DNA from: Flavobacteriaceae bacterium
GTDB lineage: Bacteria > Bacteroidota > Bacteroidia > Flavobacteriales > Flavobacteriaceae
Reading direction: 5' to 3'
Length of the DNA stretch: 45,246 nucleotides
Assembly: GCA_029934835.1 (NCBI GenBank)
Contig: JAOZLL010000011.1
Span: 1 to 45,246 of the forward strand
Position 1 is the stretch's first letter. Each line of letters starts with the position of its first letter. A program made the translations under genes and the position numbers. Below, piece by piece: positions 16,855 through 24,624 of the stretch. The notes below the pieces were generated by a model. It did no database searches. It was not told the DNA's origin and saw nothing but the letters and a program-made list of their open reading frames with translations.

Positions 16855-19293
16855 ATGAAAAAAACAATTACTTTATTAGCAATCTTACTTACATCAAGTA
16901 TCGCTTTTGCACAACAAGGCTTTAATTATAAGGCTATGATAACAGAAAGTGGTACTGCATTGCAAAACCATGCTATTTCTGTTCAATTTAGTGTAATAGA
17001 TAACGGTGATACATTAGTTTACGAAGAAAACCATGACACAACATCCGACTCAAATGGTATTATCCTTTTAAATATCGGAGAAGGAGATAACACATTTGGC
17101 GATTTCACAAGTATTGATTGGTCACAAGAACAATTTTTAAAAGTTGAAATAGACACAGGTAGTGGTTATACAGACTTTGGAATAACTGCATTTAAAGCAG
17201 TTCCGTATGCTAAATATGCGGAAAATGGCGGTGGTGCAAAAAAATTAGATGACTTATCGGATGTCATAAATAATAATGTTTCTATATTCATAGGGGATGG
17301 AGCAGGTATTATAGATGAAGGCAATAATTTTAATGTAAGTTTGGGAGCTAGAACTTTACATAACAATAGTACGGGTGATTATAATACAGCTATCGGTTAT
17401 GAAGCACTTGTCTCAAACACTTCTGCAACTGACAATACTGCCATAGGGATGTCTTCACTTTACACTAACACCACAGGTACTAGAAATGTTGCTTTAGGAA
17501 TGACTGCACTTTTCTATAACAGCACAGGTTCTGAGAATGTTGCTGTCGGTTATTTAGCAGGACATAATAGTACAGGAAGTCGAAATCTATTTTTAGGACA
17601 CAGAGCAGGTTATTTTGAAACAGGAGATGATAAGCTATATATAGAAAACTCAAATAGTAGCACACCGCTTATCGGTGGTGATTTTAGTACAGATGAAGTT
17701 GTCATAAATGGCTCTCTAGCCATAAAAGACGGCACACAAGGAGCAAACAAAGTACTAATATCTGATGCTAATGGAAAAGCCTCATGGCAAATAGCCACAA
17801 CAGGAGCTTCAGAAATCAATGATCTCTCTGATGCAAAACAAGATGGTTCTTCTTTGTATTTAGGTCCAAACACAGGAAATTTTGACGATGGAACTGATAA
17901 CCAGAATGTAGGCGTTGGCTATCGTTCTTTACTAAACAACTCATCAGGTTTTCAGAATAATGCAACTGGGTATCTTTCACTTTCTTTGAATACTACTGGA
18001 CATGGAAATTCTGCTTTCGGAACATATTCCTTATACAATAGCACAACAGGAATGCACAATACTGCAATAGGAAATAACACACTTAATGATAACATATCAG
18101 GGGCATATAATACCGCTGTTGGAACTACTACACTATACCATAACACTACAGGGAATAATAATACAGCTAGTGGGTTTGGCGCGCTTAAATCAAATATAGT
18201 GGGAACTAATAATACTGCTTTTGGAACTCAAGCTGGAATGAATAGCTTAGGAAGTAAAAATATTTTTTTAGGATCTAAAGCAGGATACAACGAAACAGGC
18301 AGCAACAAACTTTATATAGAGAACTCAGATAGTAGTACACCACTTATTGGTGGAGATTTTAATACAGATGAAGTCACAATTAATGGTTCTATAGCCATAA
18401 AGGATGGCACACAAGGTGCAAACAAAATACTAACCTCTGATGCTAACGGAAAGGCCTCATGGCAAGTGCCAGTAGTCTCCGCTTCTCAAATTGATGATTT
18501 ATCTGATGCTGTAAATGATGGAAGCTCTGTCTATATAGGACTTCTAGTAGGAGCCGAAGATGATGGTGGAAATAACAATATAGGTATAGGGAATAATGCA
18601 CTTCGTAATAATATTTCAGGAGATGCCAATACGGCTAGTGGGAAATCAGCTCTCTATGCTAATACAACAGGATCTGACAATACAGCTAATGGATTAAATG
18701 CACTTTATTCTAATACTACTGGATCGCATAACACTGCTTTTGGTAGATCGGCTCTTTCTTCAAATAATATAGGAATTAATAATACTGCTCTAGGAAATCA
18801 AACAGGATATAACAGTACAGGAAATAGTAACGTTTTTATAGGAAATCAAGCAGGATATAATGAAACAGGTGATGACATGCTTTACATTGAAAATACAGAT
18901 TCTAGTACACCGCTTATTGGCGGAAATTTCTTTACCAATGAAGTAATTATTAATGGTAAACTAGAAGTTACAGAAAAACTAACTGCCACAGATTCTGGAG
19001 ATACAGATATGAAAGCCTATATCTATGGTAGTATTATGGATTCTGGCGGTTTCTCTACTTCTGGAGCTCAATCTGATGGATTTAGTGTAACCAAAACAGG
19101 AACAGGGACTTATGAGGTTATTTTCACAAACCCTCCTGGAAACAAACTATATACTGTTATGGCAAATATGCGCTATGGTCATATAGGTTTTATAAGTGTA
19201 GCAAACATAAGTACCAAGTTTGTAATAACAACTTATAATACATCAGGCTTATTAGCAAATAGAGCATTTAATTTTGTAGTATATAAAAAATAA
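16855..19293 (+). CDS. Large secreted fibre/adhesin-like protein with YadA-head-type repeats
   Basis: An 812-residue exported protein. Signal peptide MKKTITLLAILLTSSIAFA, then the same N-terminal domain as the 382-residue paralogue (QQGFNYKAMITESG, NGIILLNIGEGD, TAFKAVPYAKYA). Next come three large blocks (about 129-319, 320-543, 544-702), each opening with a DDLSDA-like motif and containing runs of roughly 14-residue repeats such as NTAIGYEAL, NTTGTRNVALGM and NSTGSENVAVGY, typical of YadA heads and phage tail fibres. Each block closes with LYIENSxSSTPLIGG. The C-terminal domain starts GDTDMKAYIYGS and ends FVVYKK. No membrane anchor or sorting signal is seen. It is probably an oligomeric surface fibre; the export route is unclear. 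Confidence 0.85.
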   Translation: MKKTITLLAILLTSSIAFAQQGFNYKAMITESGTALQNHAISVQFSVIDNGDTLVYEENHDTTSDSNGIILLNIGEGDNTFGDFTSIDWSQEQFLKVEIDTGSGYTDFGITAFKAVPYAKYAENGGGAKKLDDLSDVINNNVSIFIGDGAGIIDEGNNFNVSLGARTLHNNSTGDYNTAIGYEALVSNTSATDNTAIGMSSLYTNTTGTRNVALGMTALFYNSTGSENVAVGYLAGHNSTGSRNLFLGHRAGYFETGDDKLYIENSNSSTPLIGGDFSTDEVVINGSLAIKDGTQGANKVLISDANGKASWQIATTGASEINDLSDAKQDGSSLYLGPNTGNFDDGTDNQNVGVGYRSLLNNSSGFQNNATGYLSLSLNTTGHGNSAFGTYSLYNSTTGMHNTAIGNNTLNDNISGAYNTAVGTTTLYHNTTGNNNTASGFGALKSNIVGTNNTAFGTQAGMNSLGSKNIFLGSKAGYNETGSNKLYIENSDSSTPLIGGDFNTDEVTINGSIAIKDGTQGANKILTSDANGKASWQVPVVSASQIDDLSDAVNDGSSVYIGLLVGAEDDGGNNNIGIGNNALRNNISGDANTASGKSALYANTTGSDNTANGLNALYSNTTGSHNTAFGRSALSSNNIGINNTALGNQTGYNSTGNSNVFIGNQAGYNETGDDMLYIENTDSSTPLIGGNFFTNEVIINGKLEVTEKLTATDSGDTDMKAYIYGSIMDSGGFSTSGAQSDGFSVTKTGTGTYEVIFTNPPGNKLYTVMANMRYGHIGFISVANISTKFVITTYNTSGLLANRAFNFVVYKK
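17238..18960 (+). repeat. Three tandem intragenic blocks in the fibre gene
   Basis: Blocks begin near 17238, 17812 and 18486 (about 575, 674 and 475 bp). The joining segments at 17627-17790 and 18301-18465 are nearly the same at DNA level; the third block ends in a shortened copy (18868-18960). This is a substrate for recombination that would change fibre length. Confidence 0.7.
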
Positions 19294-19308
19294 AACCTTA
19301 TTCAACAG

Positions 19309-19336
19309 TTATACGAGGGCTTTTGCCTTCGTATAA
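19309..19336 (+). terminator. Hairpin terminator after the large fibre gene
   Basis: TTATACGAGGGC pairs with GCCTTCGTATAA (one G-T pair) around TTTT, 16 nt after the stop. It separates the fibre gene from its T9SS partner, unlike the 5-nt spacing in the first copy, so it may act as an attenuating rather than a full stop. Confidence 0.65.
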
Positions 19337-19452
19337 TTATTAGTTTAAGTTAAAAACTCAAACAATGAAACAAGCATATACAATTATGATACACAAGGAA
19401 ATGACAAATAGCGAACACCATGTGTCACCAATAAAAATAAAAATTTAGACAC

Positions 19453-19935
19453 ATGAAAAATCTAACAACAATACTAGCATTACTAATTACGTTCACTGGC
19501 TTTAGTCAAACAAGTATAAAAAAAAGCAGCATAGATAGTGGTGGAGCAATCTCAAGTAATGGAAATATAGAACTAATCTATAGCATAGGAGAAGTAGTCG
19601 TTCAAGAAACAACTTTAGGGAATATTTGGATATCTGAAGGCTTTATTAATAGAGATATGACCGCTTCTTTAGACTTAGAATCATACACAAATTTAGAAGG
19701 AGTTACTGTATTCCCTAACCCAACTATAGATTATGTAAATATTCATTTTTCAGAAGCTGCAAATTATAGTATTACAATATTTGATTATTCAGGTAAACAA
19801 ATTGAACACATTAAAACCAATCAATCAAGCCAACAAACTATTGATATGACAACATATAGTAAAGGTATTTATCTAATATTATTAAAAAACACATCTACAC
19901 AGCAGTATAAATCTTATCGAACAATAAAAAAGTAA
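19453..19935 (+). CDS. 160-residue secreted protein with T9SS type A sorting domain (copy 2)
   Basis: This is the paralogue of 9909-10391, of the same length and layout: signal MKNLTTILALLITFTGFSQ, the short domain (KKSSIDSGG...YSIGEVVVQE...ISEGFI) and the C-terminal sorting domain (VFPNPTIDYVNIHF, SKGIYLILL, YRTIKK). It follows the large fibre gene, with a hairpin and about 110 nt between. I saw no -7 box of its own, so readthrough from the fibre gene is possible. The conserved fibre-then-sorting-partner order is the main functional clue. Confidence 0.85.
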   Translation: MKNLTTILALLITFTGFSQTSIKKSSIDSGGAISSNGNIELIYSIGEVVVQETTLGNIWISEGFINRDMTASLDLESYTNLEGVTVFPNPTIDYVNIHFSEAANYSITIFDYSGKQIEHIKTNQSSQQTIDMTTYSKGIYLILLKNTSTQQYKSYRTIKK

Positions 19936-19970
19936 ACATCCTTGACAATCAAAAGCAAACAATAATTTCC

Positions 19971-19978
19971 TATATTTG
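19971..19978 (+). promoter_or_regulatory. -7 promoter box upstream of the membrane-anchored unknown
   Basis: TATATTTG matches TAnnTTTG, with about 80 nt to the TTG start at 20060. Confidence 0.5.
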
Positions 19979-20059
19979 TGTATGATGTTATAGACTCTAA
20001 AAACAAATCAAATATCTGTTGTTTTTAAGTCAACTTTTCCAAAATATAGAATTATAGTT

Positions 20060-20731
20060 TTGATAGAATTTATTAATAATGTTAATTGGGAATTTATTGT
20101 TGCAACCCTTGCAATAATAACAAGTGTCTTTGCTATCTACACGCAAAGATCACACAATAAGCTTACTTTTAAGCCTATTCCCATAATTCAAAAATATAAC
20201 TATAATAACCGCATTAAAATATTATTATGGAATAAAGGTACTGGACCTCTATTTATTAAATCCTTTATTATTAAAGATAAAGATGGTAATATCATAAAAG
20301 TTGCTCATGGTGAAACTAATGAAAATGCACATGGCTTTATGGATTTGGTTCCTGTTGAAACAAGAAAATTACTCTTTGTTGAATTTATAAATAATCCTAC
20401 CAACCGAGTAATAGCACCTACAGAAAGTCTTAATATGATTGAGTTTAAGATTAGAAATGATGACTCAAGACACACAGTAGAAGACTATGACAAAGCACTT
20501 AAAAAAATAAAAACCTCTTTAGATCGTGTGGTTGTTCACATTAAGTATTCTAATATTTATAAAAACAAAAAAGACTATATAAGCCAAAAACTTATTTTTG
20601 ATAATCTTGTAAATGAAGAACATTCTGTTCGCAAAATTAAAGAAACACTTATAGAAAGGGAAAATAGAAATAAAATAACTCCTGTAAAGAAAACAAGTTT
20701 CTTTAAAAAACTTTCTTGGTTTAAAAAATAA
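20060..20731 (+). CDS. Membrane-anchored protein of unknown function
   Basis: The 223-residue protein has one N-terminal membrane span (FIVATLAIITSVFAIY, about residues 12-28), then a soluble part with a beta-rich region (KILLWNKGTGPLFIKSFIIKD, SLNMIEFKIRN) and a lysine-rich tail. The NKGTGP segment resembles small immunoglobulin-like modules of other membrane proteins, but I cannot name a family. The start is TTG at 20060; no ATG or GTG exists in frame back to the stop at 19991. It stands alone between the fibre locus and mutS. Confidence 0.65.
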   Translation: MIEFINNVNWEFIVATLAIITSVFAIYTQRSHNKLTFKPIPIIQKYNYNNRIKILLWNKGTGPLFIKSFIIKDKDGNIIKVAHGETNENAHGFMDLVPVETRKLLFVEFINNPTNRVIAPTESLNMIEFKIRNDDSRHTVEDYDKALKKIKTSLDRVVVHIKYSNIYKNKKDYISQKLIFDNLVNEEHSVRKIKETLIERENRNKITPVKKTSFFKKLSWFKK

Positions 20732-20796
20732 TCTACATCCTCATTTTTTTGTTTTCTTAGTCACTAAATATATTGCACCTCAAAAAGCATTTTATG

Positions 20797-20804
20797 TATA
20801 TTTG
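20797..20804 (+). promoter_or_regulatory. -7 promoter box of mutS
   Basis: TATATTTG, perfect TAnnTTTG match, 24 nt before the GTG start at 20829. Confidence 0.65.
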
Positions 20805-20828
20805 CAACTATAGAAAATAGTATCTCAC

Positions 20829-23435
20829 GTGGCAAAAACAGCAAAAGTTAGTCCTTTAATGAAACAATACAACAGCATCAAGGCGAAATATCCTGATGCC
20901 TTGTTACTTTTTAGAGTAGGTGACTTTTATGAAACTTTTTCTGAGGATGCTGTTAAAGCGGCTCGAATCTTAGACATTGTTTTAACCAAACGTGGTGCAG
21001 GTAGCGCTACTGAAACTGCCTTGGCTGGTTTTCCACACCACTCTATCAATACATATTTGCCTAAACTAGTCAAAGCAGGAATGCGTGTGGCTATTTGTGA
21101 TCAACTAGAAGATCCTAAACTCACTAAAAAAATTGTAAAACGTGGTGTTACTGAATTAGTAACTCCTGGTGTTTCACTAAATGACGAAGTTTTACAATCA
21201 AAATCGAATAACTTCTTGGGAGTTGTTCATTATGGTAAAAAGAATTTGGGAGTTGCCTTTTTAGATGTATCGACAGGTGAGTTTATAACCGCACAAGGCG
21301 ATATAGATTACATCGACAAGCTTTTACATAACTTTCAACCCAACGAAGTAGTCGTTCAAAAGCAATTCAAAAAAGAGTTTGTTGCCGACTTTGGTGATAC
21401 TTTCTATACCTATTTTATGGAAGATTGGGTTTTTCAAGCTGATTTTGCTAATGAGGTATTAACGAAACACTTTAATGTAAACTCACTAAAAGGCTATGGT
21501 ATAGCTAATTTACAAGAAGGGATTATCGCTTCAGGAGCGGCTTTACACTACCTGTCTGAAACCCAGCACAAACAGCTTAATCACATTACCAACATCAGTC
21601 GTATTGAAGAAGACTACTATGTTTGGATGGATCGCTTTACCATTCGCAATCTCGAACTCTATCATTCTAATTCGATAGAAGCAGTTACTTTACTCGATGT
21701 GATTGATAAAACCATTTCTTCAATGGGCGGACGCCTTTTAAAGCGTTGGTTAGCTTTGCCATTAAAGGATGCAGCTCGAATTAAGAAACGACATGATATT
21801 GTCAAATTTTTAATTGAAAACGATACTATATTTGACCAAATTACTAGTCAAATAAAACAAATAAGTGATTTAGAACGACTTATTTCAAAAGTAGCAACGG
21901 GACGAATCAGTCCACGTGAAGTGATATTATTAAAAAATTCACTCGATGCCGTTATTCCCATAAAAAAAGTGGCAGAAAAAAGTGATAATACTGCTTTTAA
22001 AAGCATCGGTGAACAACTCCAAAATTGTGATAGTTTACGAGAAAGAATAGCCAATGTACTACACGAGGAAGCTCCTGTTAACATACTAAAAGGCAACGCA
22101 ATAAAAAATGGTTTTTCTACTGAGTTAGATGAATTACGCAACTTAGCACAATCAGGAAAAAGTTATCTTGATGCAATGTTACAGCGTGAATCAGATCGCA
22201 CCCAAATTCCATCTTTAAAAATTGCTTCAAATAACGTGTTTGGGTACTATTTTGAAGTGCGAAATACCCATAAAGATAAAGTTCCTGAAGAATGGATTCG
22301 CAAACAGACCTTGGTCAATGCTGAACGCTACATTACACCTGAACTCAAAGAATACGAAACCAAAATACTCGGTGCCGAAGAAAAAATTGCACAAATAGAA
22401 CAACAGCTATTTGCTGAATTGGTGAGTTTTATGGTGGATTATATTCAATCTGTCCAGACTAATGCACAATTAGTAGCACAACTCGATGTGTTGTCCTCTT
22501 TTGCTACCAACGCCATTCAAAATTCGTATGTACGTCCGCAAATTGATGATTCGACTGATATCGAAATTAAAAATGGTCGCCATCCCGTTATCGAAAAACA
22601 ATTACCGATTAGTGAACCTTATATTGCTAACGATGTGATGCTAAATCGTAATCAGCAACAAATTATCATGATTACAGGACCAAATATGAGTGGTAAATCG
22701 GCTATTTTACGTCAAACGGCACTAATTGTTTTATTAGCTCAAATGGGAAGCTATGTTCCTGCAGAAAATGCTAGAATTGGTTTGGTTGATAAGATTTTTA
22801 CACGAGTTGGCGCTAGCGATAATATTTCGATGGGTGAAAGTACGTTTATGGTCGAAATGAATGAAACAGCAAGTATTCTAAATAATGTAACCGAACGCAG
22901 TCTAATTTTATTAGACGAAATTGGTCGTGGAACAAGCACATACGATGGAATTTCTATCGCTTGGGCAATTGCTGAATATTTACACGAACATCCGGCGAAA
23001 GCCAAAACGCTGTTTGCCACACATTATCACGAACTCAATGATATGACCAATACTTTTGAGCGTGTAAAAAACTTTAATGTCAGTATCAAAGAACTCAAGG
23101 ATAAAGTTATTTTCTTACGTAAATTAGTTCCCGGCGGTAGCGAACACAGTTTTGGTATTTATGTAGCACAACTGGCTGGAATGCCAACAGCGGTCATTCA
23201 TAAAGCTAAAAAAATCCTCAAACGACTAGAAGCTACACATGCTAATGAGGATGTTAAGGAGAAACTCCAAAAAGAAGCCCAAGAGGATGTACAATTAAGT
23301 TTCTTTCAAATGGACGATCCCTTGCTAGAAGAAATAAAAGATGAAATTCTTAGTATTAATATTGATGCGTTAACACCAATTGAAGCTTTAATGAAATTAA
23401 ATGAGATAAAGCGGATGTTGTTAGGGAATAAATAA
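20829..23435 (+). CDS. mutS: DNA mismatch repair protein MutS
   Basis: MutS binds mispaired bases and recruits MutL using ATP. The 868-residue protein is full length. The mismatch-reading motif is FRVGDFYETF (Phe-Tyr-Glu) near residue 30. The connector, lever and clamp domains follow. The ATPase has Walker A GPNMSGKS (617-624), the conserved ESTFMVEMNETASIL segment, Walker B LILLDEIGRGTSTYDG and the ATHYHEL switch. The C terminus includes QLSFFQ and a short helical dimerisation tail. Start codon is GTG, 24 nt after a perfect -7 box; the N terminus from there aligns with the family. Confidence 0.97.
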   Translation: MAKTAKVSPLMKQYNSIKAKYPDALLLFRVGDFYETFSEDAVKAARILDIVLTKRGAGSATETALAGFPHHSINTYLPKLVKAGMRVAICDQLEDPKLTKKIVKRGVTELVTPGVSLNDEVLQSKSNNFLGVVHYGKKNLGVAFLDVSTGEFITAQGDIDYIDKLLHNFQPNEVVVQKQFKKEFVADFGDTFYTYFMEDWVFQADFANEVLTKHFNVNSLKGYGIANLQEGIIASGAALHYLSETQHKQLNHITNISRIEEDYYVWMDRFTIRNLELYHSNSIEAVTLLDVIDKTISSMGGRLLKRWLALPLKDAARIKKRHDIVKFLIENDTIFDQITSQIKQISDLERLISKVATGRISPREVILLKNSLDAVIPIKKVAEKSDNTAFKSIGEQLQNCDSLRERIANVLHEEAPVNILKGNAIKNGFSTELDELRNLAQSGKSYLDAMLQRESDRTQIPSLKIASNNVFGYYFEVRNTHKDKVPEEWIRKQTLVNAERYITPELKEYETKILGAEEKIAQIEQQLFAELVSFMVDYIQSVQTNAQLVAQLDVLSSFATNAIQNSYVRPQIDDSTDIEIKNGRHPVIEKQLPISEPYIANDVMLNRNQQQIIMITGPNMSGKSAILRQTALIVLLAQMGSYVPAENARIGLVDKIFTRVGASDNISMGESTFMVEMNETASILNNVTERSLILLDEIGRGTSTYDGISIAWAIAEYLHEHPAKAKTLFATHYHELNDMTNTFERVKNFNVSIKELKDKVIFLRKLVPGGSEHSFGIYVAQLAGMPTAVIHKAKKILKRLEATHANEDVKEKLQKEAQEDVQLSFFQMDDPLLEEIKDEILSINIDALTPIEALMKLNEIKRMLLGNK

Positions 23436-23453
23436 TTTGATGATATATAGATA

Positions 23454-23483
23454 CTCTGTGAATCTCCGTGAATTCTTGTGGCA
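23454..23483 (+). repeat. Degenerate 10-bp tandem repeat (YTCYGTGRAT type)
   Basis: CTCTGTGAAT, CTCCGTGAAT and TCTTGTGGCA run head to tail, 18 nt after the mutS stop. Related units appear at 27291-27300 (CTCTGTGAGT) and near 27378. Function unknown. Confidence 0.4.
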
Positions 23484-23573
23484 CAAAAATCATCACAATA
23501 TTGAACAAGAGCCTCCTGTTTTTTAAGATAATATATGGTGTTCACTATTAATCATTTCTTGAGTGCCATGATT

Positions 23574-24308
23574 CTACACGCTTGTTTCATGTTCAATAAT
23601 GACAATAGATTCATTTGTTAGAATAGCTTTATTTTGATACCGTAAAACTAATTGAGCAACTGCAATGGTATCTTTTTCACAATATTTTACAATTCTATCT
23701 AAGTCATTTTCTTTATAATAAACCTCAGCAACTTGGCTACCGTCAATATCATCTTTTGGAGATGGAATACCTAAAATATTTGTCAATAATTGTAAGGATG
23801 TATAGTGTTTATAATCACCAAATTTCCATAAATCTAGTGTATCAAGATGAGCCACTTCCCATGGTTTTTTTCCGAATAAATTGAGTTTTTCTGGCAATTC
23901 TATTCCTTTAATAATCATTCTCCTAGCAATATAAGGAAAATCAAATTCCTTTCCATTATGGGCACATAAAACATGTTTGGGTTTGCTGAAATGAGTTGTT
24001 ACTAAACCTTTAAATTCTTGCAAAAGTTTTGCCTCATCACCATAAAACGAAGTTACTCGAAATTTTTCCTCAGAAGCTTCACTAGTAAAGAATCCAACAG
24101 AAATACAAACTATTTTTCCGAATTCTGCCCAAATACCGGCACGTTGATAGAAATCTTTTACTGGAATAGCATCTGCTTTGCGTTGGTATTCTGTTTTTTT
24201 AGCAAAGAGTTCTTTTTTTAGTTTTGATAAATCATTGAATTCAGCCGTTTCAGGAACGGTTTCAATATCTAAAAACAAGATATTATGAAGATTAATTTTT
24301 TCAAGCAT
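23574..24308 (-). CDS. DEDD-type 3'-5' exonuclease (PolB-like exonuclease domain)
   Basis: The 244-residue soluble protein has the RNase H-fold exonuclease motifs: D14-I-E16 in ILFLDIETV, the second acidic motif in AHNGKEFDFPYIARR, the HLDTLDLWKFGD segment, and a C-terminal YCEKD (DEDDy type). This matches stand-alone exonuclease domains related to the proofreading domain of family B polymerases, so it should degrade single-stranded or mispaired 3' ends. It is convergent with mutS, which may be coincidence. Its best promoter candidate lies inside the inverted-repeat element at 24327-24489. Confidence 0.88.
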   Translation of the reverse strand: MLEKINLHNILFLDIETVPETAEFNDLSKLKKELFAKKTEYQRKADAIPVKDFYQRAGIWAEFGKIVCISVGFFTSEASEEKFRVTSFYGDEAKLLQEFKGLVTTHFSKPKHVLCAHNGKEFDFPYIARRMIIKGIELPEKLNLFGKKPWEVAHLDTLDLWKFGDYKHYTSLQLLTNILGIPSPKDDIDGSQVAEVYYKENDLDRIVKYCEKDTIAVAQLVLRYQNKAILTNESIVIIEHETSV

Positions 24309-24326
24309 TTTTTTAATTTTTGATAA

Positions 24327-24489
24327 TGGCTTTGTAAATAAGTAAGTTGGACAGAATAGACAAAGTTATTTTGTGCAATAACAAAATTAAAAAACACAGG
24401 CATAACCACAGTTATGGCGAGGCTTTTTAATGAAGTTAGTGTGCTAAAGAACGAGTCTAAATGATCAAGTTACTTATTTACAAAGCCAA
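24327..24489. mobile_element. MITE-like element with 19-bp perfect terminal inverted repeats
   Basis: TGGCTTTGTAAATAAGTAA (24327-24345) is perfectly inverted at 24471-24489. The interior is itself partly palindromic: a TTAAAAA...CATAAC arm faces GTTATG...TTTTTAA around position 24410. There is no coding capacity. A clear target-site duplication is not visible, so age or family cannot be given. Confidence 0.6.
24361..24368 (-). promoter_or_regulatory. -7 promoter box inside the MITE-like element, reading into the exonuclease gene
   Basis: TAACTTTG on the minus strand, perfect TAnnTTTG match, 52 nt before the ATG at 24308. Confidence 0.5.
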
Positions 24490-24498
24490 ATATACAAA

Positions 24499-24530
24499 AA
24501 AACACCCTTGATTTCTCAAGGATGTTTTTG
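24499..24530 (-). terminator. Terminator of the T9SS-exported protein gene
   Basis: AAAAACACCCTTGA and TCAAGGATGTTTTT pair with one mismatch around a TTTC loop; on the minus strand a T run follows. It lies about 95 nt past the stop at 24625. Confidence 0.75.
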
Positions 24531-24624
24531 TTTTTTATGTTATCATTCAAAGTGTAATTTTTACAAAGTGAATAATCTTTCAAATAATCAACAGATTATT
24601 TGTGCTTTAGAATGACACAAATAT

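Larger units (their letters stand above)
24309..24624. other. 316-bp gene-free region: MITE-like element plus terminator
   Basis: Bases 24327-24489 form an inverted-repeat element and 24499-24530 a terminator for the minus-strand gene beyond it. I see no open frame of substance. Confidence 0.65.

Noticed and set aside
19365-19448. 27-codon ATG frame between the large fibre gene and its T9SS partner
   Set aside because: It could be a leader peptide, but no promoter, conserved motif or ribosome signal supports it.
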